A stretch of 12,481 nucleotides of DNA. Origin: Planctomycetota bacterium. Lineage in GTDB: Bacteria; Planctomycetota; Phycisphaerae; Sedimentisphaerales; Anaerobacaceae. The translations under genes and the position numbers were made by a program. The notes under the pieces are model-generated. The model was not told where the DNA came from and did no database searches. It worked only from the letters and a program-made list of their open reading frames with translations. The stretch is taken from assembly GCA_017885385.1 (NCBI GenBank), contig JAFNGF010000391.1:2247-14727 (forward strand). Direction: 5' to 3'. Shown piece after piece: positions 1 to 6,167 of this stretch; the first letter of the stretch is position 1; each line of letters opens with the position of its first letter.

Positions 1-439
1 TCACTGCACCCATATCGGACCAGTTTTTGCAATTCATGGAATCAACGACAGCGTAGGTCCGCAGTATTCCTTCCTGGATGCGAATGGTCGGACACCTGTA
101 CAGCTTCTCATTTCCGCAATACGGGTACAGGGCTCCGTTCAGGATAGCGTTTCTTTTTTGGTTCAGGGTCATGGTTCGGTCCCAGTCTTTGAGCACCCAG
201 GGAGTCTCGTTATTATGTATGCTGTACTCCCCTGTATCGCCGTTCACGAGCTTGTCATCGTTGTTGTCGGCGTACAGCATCCACGCCAGCGTCAACTGCC
301 TCAGATTGCTCAGACACGTGGCGCGCTTACCCTGCTCTTTGGCCCGGCTTAGAGTTGGCATCAATATCGCCATCAATACGGCAATAATGGCTATTACCAC
401 CAGCAACTCTATTAAGGTAAAGGCTTTTCGTTTATCCAT
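1..439 (-). CDS. Prepilin-like (pseudopilin) protein, 3' end cut by window edge
   Basis: The frame is open from an ATG at 439 to the window edge (146 codons visible). It starts MDKRKA|FTLIELLVVIAIIAVLM, a class III (type IV) prepilin leader: a short basic peptide, Phe at +1, Glu at +5, and a hydrophobic helix of about 20 residues that would span the inner membrane before assembly into a pseudopilus. The residue before the cleavage site is Ala rather than the usual Gly. After the helix comes ATCLSNLRQLTLAWMLYADNNDDKLV, the 'C-NLRQ---A---YA-DN-G' pattern common in planctomycete prepilin-domain proteins, then a Cys-containing globular part. GGGAG at 449-453 lies 9 nt before the ATG. Beyond the leader it resembles the other two pilin-like genes here only loosely, so it is a different subfamily, and the repeat-filled gap upstream suggests separate expression. 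The specific role (type II secretion, surface decoration) is unknown. Confidence 0.85.
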   Translation of the reverse strand, partial: MDKRKAFTLIELLVVIAIIAVLMAILMPTLSRAKEQGKRATCLSNLRQLTLAWMLYADNNDDKLVNGDTGEYSIHNNETPWVLKDWDRTMTLNQKRNAILNGALYPYCGNEKLYRCPTIRIQEGILRTYAVVDSMNCKNWSDMGAV

Positions 440-517
440 ATTCAGCTTCTCCCTTTGTTTTAGCGAAAAAACCTTCCCGATAACTACTCACCGCCGAAAA
501 AGACCGGCTGCTACACT

Positions 518-649
518 CTAGTAGTCTGTCAAATTCGATTAGCTATGTTGTCATTCCGCACTTGATGCGGAATCCAGGACGCCAATAATTTTGGATTCCC
601 GCTTTCGCGGGAATGACAAGTCACAGAATCAATCATGACAGCCTACTAG
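518..649. repeat. Nested palindromic repeat element (GTCATTCC/GGAATGAC type)
   Basis: The core at 549-618 begins TGTCATTCC and ends GGAATGACA. Its two ends are imperfect inverted copies of each other, and each end is itself a perfect hairpin: ATTCCGCA-cttga-TGCGGAAT on the left and ATTCCCGC-tttc-GCGGGAAT on the right. An outer inverted pair, CTAGTAGTCTGTCA (518-531) against TGACAGCCTACTAG (636-649, one mismatch), encloses the core. Similar 'GTCATTCCCGC...GCGGGAATGAC' repeats occur in many bacteria and are thought to be non-autonomous palindromic elements. There is no ORF inside. Confidence 0.75.
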
Positions 650-651
650 CC

Positions 652-737
652 TGTCATCGCGAGGCTCGCGAAGCGGGCCGCGGTGATCTTGTCTGCTATT
701 TGTAGATTGCTTCGTCGCTTCGCTCCTCGCAATGACA
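652..737. repeat. Second palindromic repeat (GTCATTGCGAGG type)
   Basis: Starts TGTCATCGCGAGG and ends CCTCGCAATGACA, giving imperfect terminal inverted repeats of roughly 25-30 bp rich in GCGAAGCG. This is a different but also widespread interspersed palindrome ('GTCATTGCGAGGAGCGAAGCGACGAAGCAAT'-like). It sits 3 bp from the preceding element. A further TAGTAG-CTGT-like motif follows in inverted orientation at 770-779, so the whole stretch 518-779 may be one composite insertion. The rest of the 440-788 gap shows no gene. Confidence 0.7.
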
Positions 738-788
738 TACTCGCTGGCTTAGTCGAGCGGCTTGCGAAACAGTCTACTATCTATATTC

Positions 789-1598
789 TCAGTAATCTTT
801 GAACCTTCTTATCCATTCGGGCCAGTCTGTGTCCCTGACGGCACCGGCTTTTGTCCAGGGCCCCATAGTGTTGAACTTCTTGTGCCACTTCAGAGTCCAC
901 AACTCCTTAACGCCAACCTTTCTCACCGACCAATCCATAAAGGCGGCGTTTAAGAAACCCTGGTGGCGATTGATGCAGCACCGGCCCATGTTATTGCCCG
1001 TCCACATCTCCACCTCGTTTGCAGCGGGTCCTTGGGTATCTAACGGCCACAGGTCGAAACGCAGGGCCTCTATGAACCACGGCACTTGGTTTGCGCCTTT
1101 TTCTCCGGCCGTCTTCTACCCATACTGCACAGACACACCCCCTTCGTATGTCGTTGCGGTCCGCGGTATCAGACAGTAGCCGTTGATGCCATAGCTTCCC
1201 GCTATGCCGTTGGGTCCGAGCCCGCTGCCTGTAAATATTCCCCAGGCACTGAAGATACTGAACGATCCTACTCGGCGTCCACTCGCGTCTTGGATCGGCT
1301 TTATCGCCGACGGGCAGAACCAGATCTTGTTCGTCTTCCAATCTTTGTACTTGTCCTCCATATAAACGGGCCACCAATAGGCCGGCGTGCCTGGCTGAGA
1401 ATCCCAGAACTTGCCCGCATTGGCCTCTGTGTACATCGAGGCGACAAAATTCCACTGTCGCAGGTTGGCCAGGCAGCCTATCATTTTGGCCTGTTCTCTC
1501 GCCCGTCGCAGCGTCGGCATCAATATCGACATCAAGAGCGCAATGATAGCGATTACCACCAAAAGCTCTATTAACGTGAAGCCTTTTGGCTTGCTCAT
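789..1598 (-). pseudogene. Prepilin-like gene interrupted by an in-frame TAG stop
   Basis: ATG at 1598 begins MSKPKG|FTLIELLVVIAIIALLM, a textbook prepilin leader with Gly at -1 and Glu at +5. Translation runs to ...TTYEGGVSVQYG and meets TAG at 1116-1118. The same frame then continues without any shift through KTAGEKGANQVPWFIEALRF to ...CINRHQGFLNAAFMDWSVRKVGVKELWTLKWH...IRRFKDY and TGA at 789. Including the stop as a codon, the frame aligns closely end to end with the intact neighbour at 1616-2407; TAG falls exactly where that protein has Trp (NWRTP), so a TGG to TAG change explains it. The upstream product would lack the conserved C-terminal third. An upstream TTG at 1607 is a less likely start. 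No clear Shine-Dalgarno; it begins 17 bp after the preceding gene's stop and is probably cotranscribed with it. Confidence 0.8.
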
Positions 1599-1615
1599 GT
1601 TTTGCAATCGGTATT

Positions 1616-2407
1616 TCAGTACTCTTTAAAGCGTTGCATCCAATCGGGCCAGACCGGCAGCGGAGCATCTAACGGAAAGCTGCGGTGCCACTTCAGTCTC
1701 CATAGCTCCTTCAGTCCCACCTTTCTGGCGGAGAAATCGCAGAAGGAACTATTTACAAAGCCGTCGTGTCGATTGATGCAGCAACGCCTCATGTGGTTGT
1801 TACTCTCCCAGGCCATATCCTCGACTTGCGGAGGGTTATCCTGGTGTATCGGCCATAAGTCGAACCGCATGGCATCTATAAACAATGGTATATTATTTGC
1901 CCCTGAGACCTGGGGAGTTCTCCAATTGTCGTCAGTTCTTCGGCCTCCTTCGAAGGTAGTTCCAGGTTTGGTGCTCAGGACGTAGCCACTTAGGCCGTAG
2001 CTGCCGGCTATACCGTGCGGGCCTAAACCGGCATCGGTGACGCCAAAAATCCCCCACGCTGCAAACGTGTTGAATCTTCGCGTTGCGTTGCCTTGCTCGT
2101 CGTACAAAGGCTTTGTGGCTGTCGGACAGAACCATATCTTCAGGTTTCTCCAGTCTCTCTGCGCGGGGTCAATTTGTCTTATCCACCAAAAGCCCTGGGC
2201 TGTTGTCCCGCTTGGAAATTGGCCGTTGTTTTCCTCAACGTACATGGCAAAGATAATGTTCCATTGCCTCAGGTTTGCCAGGCATCTAACTCCGTTGGCC
2301 TGCTTCCTTACTCGCTGCATTGCCGGCATCAGCATTGCCATCAACAGCGCAATGATAGCGATTACCACCAGAAGCTCTATTAACGTGAACCCTTTGCGTC
2401 TGCTCAT
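1616..2407 (-). CDS. Prepilin-like (pseudopilin) protein, intact
   Basis: 263 aa from the ATG at 2407. MSRRKG|FTLIELLVVIAIIALLM is a type IV prepilin leader (basic n-region, Gly -1, Phe +1, Glu +5, hydrophobic helix to about residue 25) expected to be cleaved and N-methylated by a PilD-type peptidase. Then come CLANLRQWNIIFAMYVEENNG, a globular domain with several Trp and Cys residues, and a C-terminal CCINRHDGFVNSSFCDFSARKVGLKELWRLKWH block related to the 'RH-G--N--F-D' ends of planctomycete pseudopilins. The start is chosen because GAGGAA (2415-2420) lies 7 nt upstream; an upstream ATG at 2434 would put nine extra residues before the leader. It is first in the tandem prepilin cluster, downstream of the promoter at 2521-2549. 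Role in type II secretion-like or surface assembly is inferred from the leader only. Confidence 0.9.
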   Translation of the reverse strand: MSRRKGFTLIELLVVIAIIALLMAMLMPAMQRVRKQANGVRCLANLRQWNIIFAMYVEENNGQFPSGTTAQGFWWIRQIDPAQRDWRNLKIWFCPTATKPLYDEQGNATRRFNTFAAWGIFGVTDAGLGPHGIAGSYGLSGYVLSTKPGTTFEGGRRTDDNWRTPQVSGANNIPLFIDAMRFDLWPIHQDNPPQVEDMAWESNNHMRRCCINRHDGFVNSSFCDFSARKVGLKELWRLKWHRSFPLDAPLPVWPDWMQRFKEY

Positions 2408-2520
2408 AATGCTGTTCCTCGCTCTGTACGTCATTCTCTATGTGGTTGAATGCGCAAATACAACCTTCTGTTCCCTCAATCGCCTTGTTTTGCCCCGCTG
2501 GCCTACTTTAACCCAGGCAA

Positions 2521-2549
2521 ATTATACTGCAAATCTTATTTGCGTGCAA
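2521..2549 (-). promoter_or_regulatory. Sigma-70-type promoter for the prepilin genes, with palindrome in the spacer
   Basis: On the minus strand TTGCAC (2549-2544), a 17-nt spacer and a perfect TATAAT (2526-2521). The start point would be near 2514, giving a leader of about 107 nt. The spacer contains GCAAAT-aag-ATTTGC (2543-2529), a perfect 15-bp inverted repeat ideally placed for a repressor. The rest of 2408-2718 contains no gene that I can support; an AAGTGC/GCACTT inverted repeat at 2680-2702 is not followed by a T-run. Confidence 0.75.
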
Positions 2550-2718
2550 CATTAAAACTTGCAGTTAAAGCATTTAAATACCAGCGGCTCTGTTCTTCAT
2601 CAGTCTTTTGGCTGTTCCTCACCGACGTTACTACAAAACAGGACTCGGCATCGGTGAAACTCGGGGTTTTTCTCTCTGCAAGTGCTTGTAGCTACGGCAC
2701 TTAGAAGTGAGACAGCAT

Positions 2719-3597
2719 CTACTCTGCGCGGCCTGCTGCATCCAAGGCGATGTAATCTTCGGCAGAAAGCTGCTGGGGACGCTGCGTTGGGTCGATGGAG
2801 CACCGCTCAAAGATCGCGGGCCAGTTGGCGACATGCCCGGTCTTGGGGTGAGCCAGTCTAGCACAGGCCTTTAGCATTTTGCGGCGGTGCCCCATGAAAA
2901 GACTCACCGTCCGGCTGAATAGTTTCATGTCTTGTATTCGGCTGACCTTTTCGTTTTGGCGGACAAACCTGACCATTGCGGAGTCGACCTGCGGCTTAGG
3001 CCAGAAAACGGCGGGTTTGAGAACTCTTATGATTTTTGCATCGCCGGTTGCCGCCAGCAGAATGCTCAACGTGCCGTATTCACTGCTGCCGGGTGCGGCC
3101 GTCATTCGCTCAGCGACCTGCCTCTGCACGGTGACACAGGCCGCGTCCGCTGCTGTGGGGCCCGTCACTAGGTTGAGTATCACCGGCGAAGCGACATTGT
3201 AGGGCAAATTTGCAACCAATAGGAGCCGACCTGTACATTCTTGGCGGGCCAGTTCAATCGCTCTGGTCACGGTGCTGCTGAGCGTCCTTTTCTTTTCAAG
3301 GACATCTGTGTTGATAATCTCGACATTCTCAGTTTTAGCCAGCTGTTTTTTAGCGATTGTGCAGAGCATCCGGTCAAGCTCAACGGCGATGACTTTGCCC
3401 GCCTGCTGGGCCAAAGCCTCGGTCAGAGAGCCTGTGCCACAGCCGACCTCGAGCACAACGTCGCTGGCCTCAATTTGCGCAGTCTCTATCAGCAGCCGCA
3501 TCAGATTCAGGTCGATCAGAAAGTGCTGGCCCAGCCGTCTATTAGGGAACGCCCCCGCTTCGGCGAGCAACTGCTGGATTTGCTGTTTCGTCTGCAT
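2719..3597 (-). CDS. rsmA: 16S rRNA (adenine(1518)-N6/adenine(1519)-N6)-dimethyltransferase RsmA (KsgA)
   Basis: Uses S-adenosylmethionine to dimethylate two adjacent adenosines in the 3'-terminal hairpin of 16S rRNA during late 30S assembly, in the cytoplasm. From the ATG at 3597 the product has 292 aa, close to the usual 260-290. Visible motifs: LGQHFLID (residues 22-29), SAM-binding motif I LEVGCGTGSLTEAL (49-62), the acidic residue of VELDR (72-76), catalytic motif IV NLPYN (130-134), then the C-terminal domain with FWPKPQVDSAMVRF. The open frame extends upstream to a GTG at 3651, but that start lies inside the hairpin repeat and adds residues outside the family, so the internal ATG is preferred; no strong Shine-Dalgarno is seen. 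Stop is TAG. Last gene of a probable ribE-pdxA-rsmA transcript, about 100 bp after pdxA. Confidence 0.95.
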   Translation of the reverse strand: MQTKQQIQQLLAEAGAFPNRRLGQHFLIDLNLMRLLIETAQIEASDVVLEVGCGTGSLTEALAQQAGKVIAVELDRMLCTIAKKQLAKTENVEIINTDVLEKKRTLSSTVTRAIELARQECTGRLLLVANLPYNVASPVILNLVTGPTAADAACVTVQRQVAERMTAAPGSSEYGTLSILLAATGDAKIIRVLKPAVFWPKPQVDSAMVRFVRQNEKVSRIQDMKLFSRTVSLFMGHRRKMLKACARLAHPKTGHVANWPAIFERCSIDPTQRPQQLSAEDYIALDAAGRAE

Positions 3598-3635
3598 AAA
3601 GTAGTGCAAACCCGCGGCGACCCGTAGGTCATAAA

Positions 3636-3725
3636 CCCGTGGTGAAACCACGGGCTAAATATTTAGCCCCGCAATTCATTGCGGGGTTCTCACGGGGGAT
3701 TATTCAATCCCACATTTGACGTGGG
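3636..3725. repeat. Cluster of four palindromes between pdxA and rsmA
   Basis: Four inverted repeats follow one another: CCCGTGG-tgaaa-CCACGGG (3636-3654), GCTAAATATTTAGC (3654-3667), CCCCGCAA-ttca-TTGCGGGG (3667-3686), and CCCAC-atttgac-GTGGG (3709-3725). The first three are perfect and abut. The last covers the final codons and stop of pdxA. This is the format of REP-like interspersed palindromes; a related but disrupted unit lies at 8464-8520. As RNA they would fold between two genes of one operon and may protect or attenuate the transcript. No T-run follows, so it is not a standard intrinsic terminator. Confidence 0.8.
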
Positions 3726-4774
3726 GTTATTCGTTGTACTTGTGCATTTATTGTCTTTTTCGTGGCGGCCATTTGGATGGCGGTAGTTATGGCAGCTTTC
3801 ATGCCGCTTGGGTTGGCAAGATTTTTGCCCGCGATGTCGAAGGCTGTTCCGTGAGCCGGCGCCGTTCTTATTATCGGTATGCCTATGGTGACATTTACGG
3901 CGTTTTCGAAATCGAGCAGTTTCACAGGGATCATTGCCTGGTCGTGATACATCGCGACCACCGCGTCAAACTCGCCCCGCACGGCTCGCAGAAAGAGTGT
4001 GTCGGCTGGAAAGGGGCCGGAGCAATTTATTCCCTGCTCTTGTGCTAACAGAATCGCGGGCGAAATTACTCGTTCTTCTTCATCGCCGAATTGGCCGTTC
4101 TCGCCCGCGTGTGGATTCAATGCGGCAACGCCGATCCTGGGATTCTCCAGGCCGAAGTATTCTTTCATCGCGTCATTTAATAGGTCTATCGCCTCGAAGA
4201 CGCAGCCGATTCTAAATTTGTGGCGAACCTCGAATAGTGCCTCGTGAATGGTAGCCAGCGCCACCTTTAATGGGCCGCTGGTAAACATCATCGCCTTTCG
4301 TTTCGATTTGCAGCGATGAGCCAGCATTTCGGTGTGTCCCGGCCACTCTGCGTCAGCCATCTTCCAGCTGGTCTTGCTGATCGGACCTGTCACCATCGCG
4401 TCTATTATGCCGGCCCGCGCAGCGTCAATCGCGTCCAGGCAGAACCTTATCGAGGCTTCGCCGGCGACTCGGCTGGGACCATTAATCCAGGGGGGGACTG
4501 AATACTCATCATAATCGGCTACGACAACTTTACAGGGATAATCTCTGCTGATTTTTTCGTGCTGGTGCCTGCCCCAGAAAGGCTCGATCTCCGCCCGGTC
4601 GGCGGCGTAGCAAAGCTGCTCGTTCATCCCGAAGACGATGAACTTCGCAGCCCGGCGGATATCCGGATCAGCCAAAGCCTTTACCACAACCTCCGGCCCG
4701 ATGCCCGCGGGATCGCCCATCGTCACGCCGATAACCATCTGCTCGGATATCGAATTGTTGTTAGTCTTGTTCAT
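3704..4774 (-). CDS. pdxA: 4-hydroxythreonine-4-phosphate dehydrogenase PdxA
   Basis: NAD(P)-dependent oxidation of 4-phosphohydroxy-L-threonine, whose product is used by PdxJ in the DXP-dependent pathway to pyridoxal 5'-phosphate; cytoplasmic, metal-dependent dimer. 356 aa against a usual 325-340. Visible: IGVTMGDPAGIGPE (residues 15-28), MVTGPISK (127-134), WPGHTE (144-149), and three His at the positions of the family's metal ligands: H177 (ATIHEAL), H222 (LNPHAGE) and H277 (YHDQAMIP). The C-terminal RTAPAHGTAFDIAGK signature (303-317) is intact. ATG at 4774 follows the ribE stop by 10 nt, suggesting translational coupling. An in-frame ATG at residue 13, directly before VIGVTMGDP, fits family N-termini and is a plausible alternative. 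The extreme 3' end overlaps a palindromic repeat, so the last residues may be recent. Confidence 0.96.
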   Translation of the reverse strand: MNKTNNNSISEQMVIGVTMGDPAGIGPEVVVKALADPDIRRAAKFIVFGMNEQLCYAADRAEIEPFWGRHQHEKISRDYPCKVVVADYDEYSVPPWINGPSRVAGEASIRFCLDAIDAARAGIIDAMVTGPISKTSWKMADAEWPGHTEMLAHRCKSKRKAMMFTSGPLKVALATIHEALFEVRHKFRIGCVFEAIDLLNDAMKEYFGLENPRIGVAALNPHAGENGQFGDEEERVISPAILLAQEQGINCSGPFPADTLFLRAVRGEFDAVVAMYHDQAMIPVKLLDFENAVNVTIGIPIIRTAPAHGTAFDIAGKNLANPSGMKAAITTAIQMAATKKTINAQVQRITPRQMWD

Positions 4775-4784
4775 TACATATCGT

Positions 4785-5426
4785 CTAAAAGCCTAATTCT
4801 CTTAATTTCTCGACCGTTAGCGTTTGCTTCTGCGGCAAAATCTTATCCAGATAACTTTTTATCGTCTTTACGATTATGTCCGTTTCGATATTCACTGCAT
4901 CGCCAGCTTTTGCTGTACCAACCGTGGTTCTCTTTAGCGTCTGCGGTATCAGGGTGACGCTGAAACTGCTTCGGTTTAAGCCGGCTATCGTCAGGCTTAT
5001 TCCGTCAACGGCGACCGAGCCTTTAACTACCATCTGGCGGAGCAATTCCGGCTCGGCCGCGAATTCTATATCGGCAAATTGGCCCTGCCTTTTAATCGCT
5101 TTGATCGTGGCTGTGCCGTCAACGTGGCCCTGCACGAAGTGTCCGCCAAATCGGTCGGTCGGCTTCATTGCCTGCTCCACGTTCACTTTTGATGAGGGCT
5201 TCAATTTGCCCAGAGTCGATCTTGCCAGGGTTTCGGTGCTAAGCTCAAATGTTGCCAGGCTGCCCGTCAGTTCGGCGATGGTAAGGCACGCACCATTTAT
5301 GGCCATACTATCGCCGATTTTGCACTGCTCGGCCAAATTGCCCAGGTCGACCGTAAGCGAAACGCCGCCCGCGTTCGGGCGAGCCGACTTTACAACACAA
5401 ATCGCCTCTATAAGTCCTGTGAACAT
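4785..5426 (-). CDS. ribE: Riboflavin synthase, alpha subunit
   Basis: Dismutates two 6,7-dimethyl-8-ribityllumazine molecules into riboflavin and 5-amino-6-ribitylamino-uracil, the last step to vitamin B2; cytoplasmic homotrimer. 213 aa from the ATG at 5426, chosen because MFTGLIEA is the near-invariant N-terminus; a GTG six codons upstream is open but unlikely. Two lumazine-binding (Lum_binding) barrels are visible: residues 1-96 with IGDSMAINGACLTI, and 97-190 with KGSVAVDGISLTI, joined by the hallmark GGHFVQGHVDG (94-104). Catalytic-region Cys47 lies in GACLT. First gene of the minus-strand block leading into pdxA; transcription probably starts near 5477 from the repeat-embedded promoter. 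Stop TAG. The partner lumazine synthase and ribBA genes are not in the window. Confidence 0.95.
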   Translation of the reverse strand: MFTGLIEAICVVKSARPNAGGVSLTVDLGNLAEQCKIGDSMAINGACLTIAELTGSLATFELSTETLARSTLGKLKPSSKVNVEQAMKPTDRFGGHFVQGHVDGTATIKAIKRQGQFADIEFAAEPELLRQMVVKGSVAVDGISLTIAGLNRSSFSVTLIPQTLKRTTVGTAKAGDAVNIETDIIVKTIKSYLDKILPQKQTLTVEKLRELGF

Positions 5427-5453
5427 CTGAAATTGACCGTCCACTATTTACTA

Positions 5454-5481
5454 TTGATAAAACCAGGCTGCCCGTTACAAT
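5454..5481 (+). promoter_or_regulatory. Plus-strand promoter for the 5541-7934 genes
   Basis: TTGATA (5454-5459), a 16-nt spacer and TACAAT (5476-5481), one mismatch from consensus in each box. Predicted start near 5488. It overlaps and faces the minus-strand ribE promoter, so the two polymerases should compete. Confidence 0.55.
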
Positions 5482-5483
5482 CT

Positions 5484-5512
5484 ATTATAAATAATCAATC
5501 GTCAATAATCAA
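5484..5512 (-). promoter_or_regulatory. Minus-strand promoter for ribE-pdxA-rsmA
   Basis: TTGATT (5512-5507), a 17-nt spacer and perfect TATAAT (5489-5484), read on the minus strand. The start point would be near 5477, leaving a leader of about 50 nt before the ribE ATG. Both the -35 box and the spacer lie within the tandem repeat at 5490-5520. Confidence 0.65.
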
Positions 5513-5520
5513 TCGTCAAT
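5490..5520. repeat. 14-bp direct tandem repeat, 2.2 copies
   Basis: Unit AATAATCAATCGTC at 5490-5503 and 5504-5517, followed by AAT. The unit is two related heptamers. Each copy contains AATCAA, which is a TTGATT -35 box on the minus strand. Confidence 0.9.
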
Positions 5521-5540
5521 TGGCACGGGTTGGTGATAAT

Positions 5541-6167
5541 ATGAATACATTTTGGCTGAAAATAGCCGGCATTGTGGTCGCAGTTTTGGTTCTAATTATT
5601 CTGGTGAAGGGATTTTTGCCTTCCGGCGGTGAGCGGAAGCCGGCGGAGAAACCGAAGACATTTTACGATATGGCCGACCGGGATAGGCAGTTCCTTGAGG
5701 AGCCGAAAGCAGCCGGCGAGCAGACGGCCGAGCAGCCGGGCAAACCAGCACCAGAGCCGCAGGCACAGGTCGCGCAGCAGCCCTCTGCGGCTCCCACCCA
5801 GCCCGCTGGACGCGCTGCCGGTATCGTCCTGCCAAGCGATATTAAAGGGACGACAACGCTGTATTTCAAGCCGCTCGAGGAAATAGAGGATATTCAAGCG
5901 CAGGAGCTGCTGCCCTTGGCCGCTGCCGGGCGGAGCATCGGCAGGCTGCCCATCATGCAATATGGCCTAATGGTGAAAGCCTGCCGGCAGATCGAGCAGC
6001 GATGGCCCGATAGCTGGTACGCCTTTCGGGTCAAGCAAATGTTGGAAGAGATCGCGGAGCGCTACGCCGCCAACTATAAGATTACGGAACAGGAGCTGGA
6101 TATCAGCCGATTTGTGAAGCCGAGGCGCGGCGCCGAGCCTCGTATTGTGGAGCCGGTACGACGATGA
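5541..6167 (+). CDS. Single-pass membrane protein of unknown function
   Basis: 208 aa from the ATG at 5541, with GGTGAT at 5531-5536 just upstream; the frame is open further upstream through the tandem repeat but lacks support there. Residues 5-27 (LKIAGIVVAVLVLIILVKGF) form one hydrophobic helix, so an N-in anchored or signal-anchor protein is likely. A Pro/Ala/Gln-rich linker follows (about 31-92), then a soluble region (about 100-192) of amphipathic helices containing IEQRWPDSWYAFRVKQMLEEIAERY, which has the spacing of a TPR-like helical pair. The C-terminus is rich in Arg and Pro. I do not recognise a named family. Its stop overlaps the thyA start as ATGA, indicating translational coupling, but no functional link can be read from the sequence. 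Confidence 0.8.
   Translation: MNTFWLKIAGIVVAVLVLIILVKGFLPSGGERKPAEKPKTFYDMADRDRQFLEEPKAAGEQTAEQPGKPAPEPQAQVAQQPSAAPTQPAGRAAGIVLPSDIKGTTTLYFKPLEEIEDIQAQELLPLAAAGRSIGRLPIMQYGLMVKACRQIEQRWPDSWYAFRVKQMLEEIAERYAANYKITEQELDISRFVKPRRGAEPRIVEPVRR

Noticed and set aside
78..521. Long plus-strand open frames opposite the prepilin genes (also around 1086-1574 and 2037-2555)
   Set aside because: They mirror the real minus-strand coding frames, including the reversed leader sequence, and lack any start signal or family pattern.
1116..1118. TAG as pyrrolysine or a reassigned sense codon
   Set aside because: The aligned residue is Trp, TAG ends three other genes in the window, and a single TGG to TAG change is simpler. 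It is kept only as a check in the finding.
2680..2702. AAGTGC/GCACTT inverted repeat after rsmA as a terminator
   Set aside because: 6-bp stem with an 11-nt loop and no T-run on either strand.
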